The notes under the pieces were generated by a model. The model was given only the letters and a program-made list of their open reading frames with translations. It was not told the DNA's origin and did not search any database. This document shows, piece by piece, positions 1 to 5,006 of a DNA stretch of 5,006 nt. The translations under genes were made by a program, and so were the position numbers. The stretch is from Phycisphaeraceae bacterium (GTDB lineage Bacteria; Planctomycetota; Phycisphaerae; Phycisphaerales; UBA1924). The DNA is taken from NCBI GenBank assembly GCA_009827215.1, contig WUAJ01000181.1, positions 1 to 5,006 on the forward strand, in the 5' to 3' direction. Within the stretch, counting starts at the first letter, position 1, and every line of letters begins with the position of its first letter.

Positions 1-239
1 AAGCGCTCAAACTCTTTCAGAAGTTTGCGTGGAGGTTCGCTCAGTGCCGCGATGTGCTCGTCTGTGAGGCGGTATTCAAGTGCATCGGCGAGGATGATCC
101 CGACGCCTGCAAGCTGGCGTGGTTCGCCGTGGGCGTTGGTGCCACATGTTGAGAATGATTCACCGTGCTGACCAGCGGTTGCCAGTCCTGCGGTCATAGT
201 GAGAGCCGCTACCAAGAGCGGGCGGGTGTTGATCGCCAT
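1..239 (-). CDS. Exported protein of unknown function, N-terminal part only
   Basis: The reading frame starts at ATG 239-237 and stays open to the left edge, giving 79 residues of an incomplete protein. The start is MAINTRPLLVAALTMTAG followed by LATAGQHG. This has one arginine, then a hydrophobic stretch at residues 7-21, then an Ala-Thr-Ala signal peptidase I type site near residue 22, so export by the Sec route is likely. The start is supported by a strong Shine-Dalgarno match at 248-255. The visible mature part is polar, has one cysteine (in STCGTNAHGEP) and ends in a charged, probably helical stretch (DEHIAALSEPPRKLLKEFE). I recognise no family or catalytic motif. It is divergent from recO and no functional link between the two is visible. 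The signal peptide and ribosome site make a real gene likely; function is open. Confidence 0.65.
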   Translation of the reverse strand, partial: MAINTRPLLVAALTMTAGLATAGQHGESFSTCGTNAHGEPRQLAGVGIILADALEYRLTDEHIAALSEPPRKLLKEFER

Positions 240-464
240 AGCGAAGACTCCTCCTGAGGATTCAGGTTCATTGGCTCGGAAGCCGGGTAGATGTACATTT
301 TCCGCGACATGCGCCCGAATGGGCTGTGCATGCAACCGTACCACAAACACAACGGTCGCACAAGGGAATGTACGCAATTGATCGGGGTCTGTTCCGGATT
401 CCTCTCATCATTTTTGTTCGGCGGGTGTTCAGACCAAATCCCCCATCTTTCCTAGACTTCCACG
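240..464. other. Divergent intergenic region, no promoter resolved
   Basis: This 225-bp stretch separates the leftward exported-protein gene from the rightward recO gene and must hold promoters for at least the leftward one. Apart from the ribosome site at 248-255 I find no convincing -35/-10 pair on either strand. A TTGATC at 378-383 has no acceptable -10 partner at normal spacing. There is a short T run at 411-415 and a TGCATGCA-type palindrome near 327-334, neither of which I can assign a role. No RNA gene or terminator is visible. Confidence 0.5.
248..255 (-). promoter_or_regulatory. Strong Shine-Dalgarno site of the exported-protein gene
   Basis: Read on the minus strand this is AGGAGGAG, ending 8 bases before the ATG at 239-237. 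It fixes the start of the leftward gene. It is the only strong Shine-Dalgarno match before any start codon in the window. Confidence 0.75.
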
Positions 465-1256
465 ATGGCTGTGATTGATGATCAGGCAGTTTGTGTGAGA
501 ACATGGGATTGGTCAGAGACCTCTCAAACGGCTGTATTAATGACTCGCGATCATGGCATGGTCAGGGTGCTGGCGAAGGGGTCTAAAAGGGAGCGATCGA
601 GCTTTTCAGGCGGCTTGGAGATCTGCACACTTGCGAGCATGAACGCGATTGTCCGTCCAAGTTCTGAACTCGCTTTATTAACCGTTTGGGATCTGATGGA
701 ACCGATGCTCACGATTCGGAAGAATCTGAGTGCATACAGAGCTGCGGTCATGGCTGTCGATCTCGTCCCTCGAATGGTGCAGGATCATGATCCACACCAC
801 GGGATATTCGATGCCTTGCTTACATTATTGCGTATCTCAAACGGACCTGATGGGCACAATCAAGATTCCATTGTGGCAGGATTGGCTTGGTACCAATGGA
901 TCGTGCTGGTTGAGATTGGTGCGATGCCGATCTTTGATAGCGATGTGGTCACCGGTGCATTGCTTGAGCCGTCAGAAGTCTATGGATTCTCTCCAGAACT
1001 CGGCGGGATTACACAAGACCCGATAACGAGCGAGTATGAACATGTCTCCAAATCAAGCACCACAGTTGATGGGGTTTGGCGAGTGAGATCACAGACTGTC
1101 GATTTTTTCCGTTCAGTAGGTCCACATCCTGATATCGACCAGTTCTTGCGTGAACCAGTGGATCGGATGCTGCGATCAGCACGATTGCTCTCGGCTTTCA
1201 TCCAAGAACGGACAGGTTCTGAGATCCCATCGATGAGGTGGTTGTTGAATAGCTGA
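465..1256 (+). CDS. recO: DNA repair protein RecO, zinc-site cysteines absent
   Basis: RecO is a cytoplasmic mediator of RecFOR recombination. In the family it binds SSB and single-stranded DNA, works with RecR and helps load RecA at gaps. The protein has 263 residues, a usual length. Residues 1-80 match the N-terminal OB fold, with the family pattern VRTWDWSETSQTAVLMTRDHG then VRVLAKGSKR and FSGGLE. The helical C-terminal domain follows, with LVEIGAMPIF (148-157) and the well-kept stretch LEPSEVYGFSPELGG (167-181). Many RecO proteins carry four zinc cysteines around this stretch. Here their places read DVVT (160-163) and TQDP (183-186), and the only cysteines are at 10 and 54. The start is forced, because an in-frame TAG lies at 453-455 and ATG 465 is the next start. 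There is no Shine-Dalgarno match before it. No partner rec gene is nearby. Family assignment is firm. Confidence 0.9.
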   Translation: MAVIDDQAVCVRTWDWSETSQTAVLMTRDHGMVRVLAKGSKRERSSFSGGLEICTLASMNAIVRPSSELALLTVWDLMEPMLTIRKNLSAYRAAVMAVDLVPRMVQDHDPHHGIFDALLTLLRISNGPDGHNQDSIVAGLAWYQWIVLVEIGAMPIFDSDVVTGALLEPSEVYGFSPELGGITQDPITSEYEHVSKSSTTVDGVWRVRSQTVDFFRSVGPHPDIDQFLREPVDRMLRSARLLSAFIQERTGSEIPSMRWLLNS

Positions 1257-1283
1257 GACGCTTGTTGAGGGGGATTACCCATC

Positions 1284-1304
1284 GATCAGAAGCTGATTCT
1301 GATC
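1284..1304. repeat. Perfect 8-bp inverted repeat after recO
   Basis: GATCAGAA (1284-1291) and TTCTGATC (1297-1304) are exact reverse complements around a 5-base spacer GCTGA. The site starts 28 bases after the recO stop. As RNA it could fold into a compact hairpin, and a shorter alternative, ATCAG/CTGAT around AAG (1285-1297), competes with it. It is followed by AAGAAGGG rather than a T run, so it does not look like a normal intrinsic terminator. It could be a transcript-end stabiliser, a protein-binding palindrome or chance in a GATC-rich genome. Confidence 0.45.
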
Positions 1305-1318
1305 AAGAAGGGCATAGT

Positions 1319-1375
1319 TCGGGTCGATATTCTCTTTAGTACCCGACGGATCGGGTCTGCTCACAAGTAAAGAGA
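1319..1375 (+). promoter_or_regulatory. Candidate structured leader of the HDOD-GGDEF gene
   Basis: An outer pair TCTCTTTA (1331-1338) / TAAAGAGA (1368-1375) is an exact 8-bp match. It encloses an inner hairpin ACCCGA (1341-1346) / TCGGGT (1351-1356) with a 4-base loop. A second copy of TCGGGT at 1319-1324 can pair with the same ACCCGA arm, so two folds exclude each other. The right outer arm AAAGAGA is also the only purine-rich, Shine-Dalgarno-like stretch before the ATG at 1386, ending 10 bases upstream. Control of translation by sequestering this site is an inference. It does not resemble a c-di-GMP riboswitch or any other class I know. Confidence 0.4.
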
Positions 1376-1385
1376 TTGATCGAGT

Positions 1386-2894
1386 ATGGATCCCGATCTA
1401 TTGACCGACATCCTGAACTGTCCGAGCTTGCCTTCGTTGCCGGCTGTTGCTGCACAGGTGCTTGAGTTGACATCAGATCCCGATGTCAAGATGTCGGAAC
1501 TTGCCGATCAGATCACGATGGATCAGGCATTATCTGCAAAGGTTCTTCGTACCGTCAACTCGAGTTTCTACGGCTTACGCAAGCGCTGCTCATCTATCGA
1601 AAAAGCACTCATCATGCTCGGACTCGGACCAGTGAAATCGCTGGTGCTCGGATTCTCACTGGTTTCAGCCTTTGAAGGTCAAGACGGTGATACTTTTGAC
1701 TACCAGTCGTATTGGTTGCGTGGTTTGAATACTGCGATAGCCGCGAAACTGATTGCTGATGAGAAAGATTTCGATGAGGAATGCGATGAGGCATTTTTGA
1801 CTGGATTGCTCCAGGACATCGGAATGATCGCGATGTATCGAGCGATGAAAGCTCGCTACAACACAGTTGTTGAAAGTGTCGGGAGTGACCATTCCAAGCT
1901 CACGCGTGCCGAGATATCTGAGTTTGATCTCCAGCATGCTGGAGTCGGTTCAGCGATCGCGAGCAAGTGGAAACTCCCGAATGAAATAGCCGTCCCGATC
2001 AACTACCACGAGCGTCCTACGGCGTGCCCGAGCGAGCATTCAAAGGTCGCTCGGTGTGTTGCTCTCGGGAATCTGGTCCATGAGGTGTTGATATCCGAGA
2101 TTCCGACGGACTCGCTCCGATCGCTATACTCCAGAGCAAAGCAATGGCTCGATTTATCAGAATCGCAGATTGATGACATCATTGTGAAGAGCGGGAATGC
2201 TTCAAAAGAGATGTCCAAGGTTCTTGAAGTAGAAGTCGGGACTCAAGAGGATCCACAAGAGATACTCGCAAAGGCTGATCGCCAGATTATCAATATGACT
2301 CGCGGTCAAGAGATCGAGAGCTATTCAGCGAAAGAGGTTGGGTCACTCGTTGATGGTGAAGAAGCGATCGATCCGATGACTGGCGTGCTCAATCGGGAAG
2401 GTTTTAAGCATGCGATCAGACAGGTCTACAGCACTGTCAAGCCAGGTGAGGTAGATATCACAGTCATCCAGTGTTCGCTGGGGGGGATGGACGCGGTACT
2501 TCAGGCGTGCGATCAACAAACGCATGATGACATCATCATCGGCACGGCATCAATGCTGATCAAGTACTTTGAACCCATGGGTGGTGCTGTGTGCCGTCTC
2601 GGTCATACTGACTTCGGGGTTGTGCTGCCAGAGGTTGATCGTGCGAGCGCTTCGAGAACCGCATCATCATTCACTGATCAGTTCACAAGTTCACTGGGAA
2701 ACTGGATACCGAAGGAAGCCGAGGGAGCAACTTCTGTTCAGGTACACATCGGCCTTGCCACTTTGGATGAAGGAACAGCGATGCTCTTTATCTCGCCTGA
2801 AAAACTGGTGCTGGCATCAACCAAAGCTGTCAATGCCGCAAAGACATCCCCGACTTCCGCGATCCGCTCGTTTGTACCAAAGAAAGCCGCGTGA
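1386..2894 (+). CDS. HDOD domain protein with degenerate GGDEF domain
   Basis: This 502-residue cytoplasmic protein has no signal peptide or membrane segment. Residues about 8-210 form an HDOD domain: LPSLPAVAAQVLELTSDPD (15-33), SFYG (60-63), IEKALIMLGL (71-80), LLQDIGM (141-147) and HAGVGSAIASKWKLPNEIA (184-202). The HD metal pair is Q143-D144 instead of His-Asp, as is common in HDOD, so hydrolase activity is unlikely. A linker rich in charged residues (about 272-325) leads to a GGDEF-type domain from DPMTGVLNREGF (329-340) to about 485. Its signature is GHTDF (406-410) rather than GGDEF, and the upstream metal aspartate region reads QCSLGGMDA (362-370). Diguanylate cyclase activity is therefore probably lost, and a sensing, dimerising or scaffold role is more likely. 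The start is forced by an in-frame TGA at 1377-1379. The gene probably has its own structured leader, and its stop touches the stop of the convergent peptidase gene. Confidence 0.92.
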   Translation: MDPDLLTDILNCPSLPSLPAVAAQVLELTSDPDVKMSELADQITMDQALSAKVLRTVNSSFYGLRKRCSSIEKALIMLGLGPVKSLVLGFSLVSAFEGQDGDTFDYQSYWLRGLNTAIAAKLIADEKDFDEECDEAFLTGLLQDIGMIAMYRAMKARYNTVVESVGSDHSKLTRAEISEFDLQHAGVGSAIASKWKLPNEIAVPINYHERPTACPSEHSKVARCVALGNLVHEVLISEIPTDSLRSLYSRAKQWLDLSESQIDDIIVKSGNASKEMSKVLEVEVGTQEDPQEILAKADRQIINMTRGQEIESYSAKEVGSLVDGEEAIDPMTGVLNREGFKHAIRQVYSTVKPGEVDITVIQCSLGGMDAVLQACDQQTHDDIIIGTASMLIKYFEPMGGAVCRLGHTDFGVVLPEVDRASASRTASSFTDQFTSSLGNWIPKEAEGATSVQVHIGLATLDEGTAMLFISPEKLVLASTKAVNAAKTSPTSAIRSFVPKKAA

Positions 2895-4124
2895 TTATTC
2901 TGCTCTCTCCGGAATCATCCGTCCGACAGTGCAGTCGTCGATCGGGAACCGATCGATCAGATCTTGAATAGCTCCCACATTCACTGCGTTGATCTTCTCT
3001 ATTTCTTCTTCCAACGACATGTATCTGCCTTGGCTGGTCCACAGTCTTCCCAAGCGTTGCATTCGCCCGCTTGGCTTCTCTCCCGCGAGGGTGACGGAGG
3101 TGAGCATCTTAGAACGCAGTTTCGCGAGGTCCTCTTCGTCGATCGAATCTTTGAGTGATCGAATCTCACCAAGCATGACATCCCAGATCTGATCGAGTGA
3201 TTCAGGGTCTCCCGAAGCGTAGATGAAGTAATCTCCGGTCCCATCAAGCCCGTCATACGCGGCCATGGCCTCCTCGGCGATCCCCGTCTCAATCAGCGCC
3301 CAGTGTAGTCTGGAGTTGTCAGAACCACCAAGGATCTGGGTCATCAACGCGGCGGCATAGCGGTCGGCGCTGTCAATCGCAGGGGCGTCGCTCAGTCCGA
3401 GTATGTAGCCGCGATGCACGCGTTCGCTGGACATCGTGAAGGATTCATGACCAGTGTTCGGTCGTGTCGTATCTCTGGATGGGTTGGAAGTGTTCCAGTC
3501 TCCACAGAGTTCTCGGATCTGTTCAACAGCTCGATCAAAGTCAACATTTCCTGCGAGCGAGACGACTGTGTTGTCCGCGCTGTAGCGATCCTTGAAGTAC
3601 TGGAGCATCTGATCACGCTGCATCGCGTCGATCGTCTCTTTGGTCCCTAGCACTCGGTGTCCGAGTGTGTGGGTGTTGTAATGGTTCGCGACACACTGCT
3701 CATAGAGCACCCAGAATGGGTTGTCAGCGTACATCGCGATTTCTTCTTGGATGACATTTTTCTCAGTATCAAAATCATCTTGGCGGATCGCGGGCCGCAT
3801 CATTTGCGATAACAGCTCGATCGCGTCAGGAGCGCTTTCGGGTATGACATGCGCATAGAAGCAAGTCGACTCACGCGTTGTGTACGCGTTATTCGTCGCT
3901 CCGAGATCATCGAACGCTTGGTTCAGTTGGTCTGCACTGATGTCTGTGGTCCCCTTGAACATCATGTGTTCAAGGAAGTGGGAGACTCCCATCAAAGATG
4001 GATCTTCATCTCGAGCGCCGGTCTTGACAAAGAATCCAGCGCCGACTGATTGTGCGGCGGAATCCGTTTCGGAGATGATTGTGAGCCCGTTATCGAGTGT
4101 TGCGGATGTGAACTGTACTGTCAT
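2895..4124 (-). CDS. M16 family zinc metallopeptidase (processing-peptidase-like)
   Basis: The protein has 409 residues, the normal single-unit size of the M16B group (relatives of mitochondrial processing peptidase and Bacillus YmxG/MlpA). The inverted zinc motif HFLEH is at 49-53 (ligands H49 and H53, catalytic E52). The third ligand is probably E128, in NVIQEEIAMYADNP, 74 residues after H53, which is the expected spacing. The second half keeps family landmarks: YSADNTVVSLAGNVD (181-195), GGSDNSRLHWALIETG (266-281) and a C-terminal EKPSGRMQRLGR segment (349-360). All zinc-site residues are present, so it should be active. No signal peptide is seen, so it probably acts in the cytoplasm on peptides or unfolded segments; its substrate cannot be read from sequence. 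It starts 15 bp after the thiE stop, without a Shine-Dalgarno match, so it is probably co-transcribed and perhaps translationally coupled. The ATG is the first start after that stop in this frame. Confidence 0.95.
   Translation of the reverse strand: MTVQFTSATLDNGLTIISETDSAAQSVGAGFFVKTGARDEDPSLMGVSHFLEHMMFKGTTDISADQLNQAFDDLGATNNAYTTRESTCFYAHVIPESAPDAIELLSQMMRPAIRQDDFDTEKNVIQEEIAMYADNPFWVLYEQCVANHYNTHTLGHRVLGTKETIDAMQRDQMLQYFKDRYSADNTVVSLAGNVDFDRAVEQIRELCGDWNTSNPSRDTTRPNTGHESFTMSSERVHRGYILGLSDAPAIDSADRYAAALMTQILGGSDNSRLHWALIETGIAEEAMAAYDGLDGTGDYFIYASGDPESLDQIWDVMLGEIRSLKDSIDEEDLAKLRSKMLTSVTLAGEKPSGRMQRLGRLWTSQGRYMSLEEEIEKINAVNVGAIQDLIDRFPIDDCTVGRMIPERAE
2938..2956. repeat. Perfect 8-bp hairpin at the convergent gene junction
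   Basis: TCGATCGG (2938-2945) and CCGATCGA (2949-2956) are exact reverse complements around the 3-base loop GAA. The hairpin lies 43 bases past the HDOD-GGDEF stop and inside the last codons of the M16 gene, where it encodes the IDRFPID segment. Neither strand has a following T run. It may mark or protect the 3' end of the plus-strand transcript, but terminator function is unproven. Confidence 0.4.
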
Positions 4125-4139
4125 GTCCGGAGTGTAGGT

Positions 4140-5006
4140 TCAAACACCGCATGACTCTCGGTTGAGCAGTTTGTCCATGAGCAGTTTGCACGCTTCGTAA
4201 GGATCTTCGGCACTGCAAACCGCACTGCTCACCGCGACCCCAGGGAATCCCGTAGCGACAACCTGGTCAATCGTGTCCATGTTGATCCCTGAGATCGCGA
4301 GCATGGGTCGATCCTTGAGGTCCTCGTTTCGCATCACTTCGTTGAGTAAATCGACACCGAGCAGGTTTGGTTTCGCTTTGGTTGTGGATGGAAAGATAGG
4401 ACCCAATCCACAGTAATCAGCGCCTTGTGCGAAGGCTTTGTGTAATTGCTCGATGGTTGAGCATGACCTGCCAATTTGTTTTGATGGTCCCAAGAGGGTT
4501 CTCGCTGTATTTATGGGGAAGTCATCCTGACCAAGATGAACGCCGTCGGCATTGCATACGAGTGCGATATCGATGCGATCGTTGATGATGACGCTCAATC
4601 CGTGGTCATGCGCGAGCGTGGTGAGTTTGGTTGCGTGTTCCAGGAATTCTTTGCCAGCCATCGATTTCTCACGGATCTGGATACAGGGAGCACCAGCGTG
4701 TGCGATGTCTCGGACGACTTCTTCGATTGACTTGTGGAGGCACAGTTCGTCGCTGACCAAGATGCAGAGCGGCCAATCTCGGATGCCTTTGAACAGCAAG
4801 AGAAGCAAATCACGCTCAATGTCATAGAGTGCATAGCGGATCGTTTCGAAGTCTGCTCCGGAGCAGCCAAGCCCCTTGGCGGCTTCTTCGATTGAACGGA
4901 GTGCTTCCTGGGCTCGCTTTGAGGCTGCTGATGCGATGTCGCTCATGCCCTGTAAGCGTGAGGTTTCGGTTGGGGTCTGGATCGAAGTCCCAACATCATG
5001 CTCAGT
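4140..5006 (-). CDS. thiE: ThiD2-ThiE thiamine biosynthesis fusion, 5' end outside window
   Basis: ThiE joins HMP pyrophosphate and thiazole phosphate into thiamine monophosphate in the cytoplasm. Numbering the 288 visible residues from the right edge, 80-288 form the ThiE barrel: QIREK (110-114), INDRIDIAL (141-149), DGVHLGQDD (154-162), SCST (181-184), GLGPIFPSTTK (200-210), AISGI (237-241) and VAVSSAV (257-263). The usual GGI turn is SGI here. Residues 1-75 are a separate helical domain with DVGTSI (4-9), TSRLQGMSDI (15-24), KRAQEALRSIEEAAKGLG (30-47) and FETIRYALYDIERDLL (53-68). This matches the end of the ThiD2-type domain found in front of ThiE in some bacteria, a proposed HMP-phosphate kinase. 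The frame is open to the edge, so the ATG at 4946-4944 is internal and a single-domain call starting there would be wrong. The gene ends 15 bp before the M16 gene. ThiE identity is firm; ThiD2 is fairly sure. Confidence 0.93.
   Translation of the reverse strand, partial: TEHDVGTSIQTPTETSRLQGMSDIASAASKRAQEALRSIEEAAKGLGCSGADFETIRYALYDIERDLLLLLFKGIRDWPLCILVSDELCLHKSIEEVVRDIAHAGAPCIQIREKSMAGKEFLEHATKLTTLAHDHGLSVIINDRIDIALVCNADGVHLGQDDFPINTARTLLGPSKQIGRSCSTIEQLHKAFAQGADYCGLGPIFPSTTKAKPNLLGVDLLNEVMRNEDLKDRPMLAISGINMDTIDQVVATGFPGVAVSSAVCSAEDPYEACKLLMDKLLNRESCGV

Noticed and set aside
199..381. A 60-codon open frame on the plus strand
   Set aside because: It starts inside the exported-protein gene on the opposite strand, has no ribosome site and encodes a composition typical of noise.
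378..411. A possible recO promoter beginning with TTGATC
   Set aside because: No -10 like hexamer occurs at 16-18 bases from it; the nearest candidates are too far or too poor.
980..1282. A 100-codon open frame on the minus strand
   Set aside because: It lies antisense over recO and encodes a low-complexity, Arg/Ser-rich product with no domain; it is a shadow of recO.
1257..1385. A c-di-GMP riboswitch before the HDOD-GGDEF gene
   Set aside because: The conserved core sequences of the known c-di-GMP riboswitch classes are not recognisable; only simple stem pairings are seen.
2171..2536. TGATGACATCAT occurring twice (2171-2182 and 2525-2536)
   Set aside because: Both copies encode Asp-Asp-Ile type residues in the same gene; this is most likely a coding coincidence, not a repeat element.
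2569..2967. A 132-codon open frame on the plus strand
   Set aside because: It overlaps the GGDEF-type domain in another frame, and its product is Arg/Ser/Leu-rich without recognisable motifs.
3880..4137. An 85-codon open frame on the plus strand
   Set aside because: It is antisense to the zinc-site region of the M16 gene, which is clearly the coding strand.
4140..4946. A stand-alone ThiE starting at ATG 4946-4944
   Set aside because: The frame continues upstream to the window edge with conserved-looking ThiD2-type sequence (DVGTSI), so this ATG is internal.

Overview
The window is about 5 kb of bacterial chromosome with near-balanced base composition and dense gene packing. It contains no phage, insertion sequence, CRISPR or RNA-gene signal. 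A planctomycete, possibly of the Phycisphaerae type, is my best guess. The grounds are a thiamine gene with a ThiD2-like domain fused in front of ThiE, mostly absent Shine-Dalgarno motifs, and the general style of the proteins. This is an inference from protein character, not a database match.

Layout from left to right. Positions 1-239 (minus) hold the start of an exported protein of unknown function that runs off the left edge. Positions 240-464 are a divergent intergenic region with one strong ribosome binding site, facing left. Positions 465-1256 (plus) encode the DNA-repair protein RecO, in a form lacking its zinc-binding cysteines. Positions 1257-1385 are an intergenic region with a perfect inverted repeat and then a nested stem-loop whose outer arm covers the weak ribosome binding site of the next gene. 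Positions 1386-2894 (plus) encode an HDOD-GGDEF protein in which both enzyme signatures are degenerate. Positions 2895-4124 (minus) encode an intact M16 zinc peptidase. Positions 4140-5006 (minus) encode the C-terminal part of a ThiD2-ThiE thiamine synthesis protein whose start lies beyond the right edge.

The two minus-strand genes at the right form a likely operon: they are 15 bp apart and in the same reading frame. They converge on the HDOD-GGDEF gene with no spacer at all, since the two stop codons touch. The genes do not form one pathway. RecO is housekeeping recombination, HDOD-GGDEF is a probable signalling or scaffold protein, and ThiE and M16 are metabolism and proteolysis.

I see no clear new defence or mobile system. 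The items most worth a second look are the structured leader before the HDOD-GGDEF gene, the hairpin embedded at the convergent junction, the strong excess of GATC and CGATCG, and the ThiD2-ThiE fusion, whose gene start would be misplaced if the first ATG in view were used.
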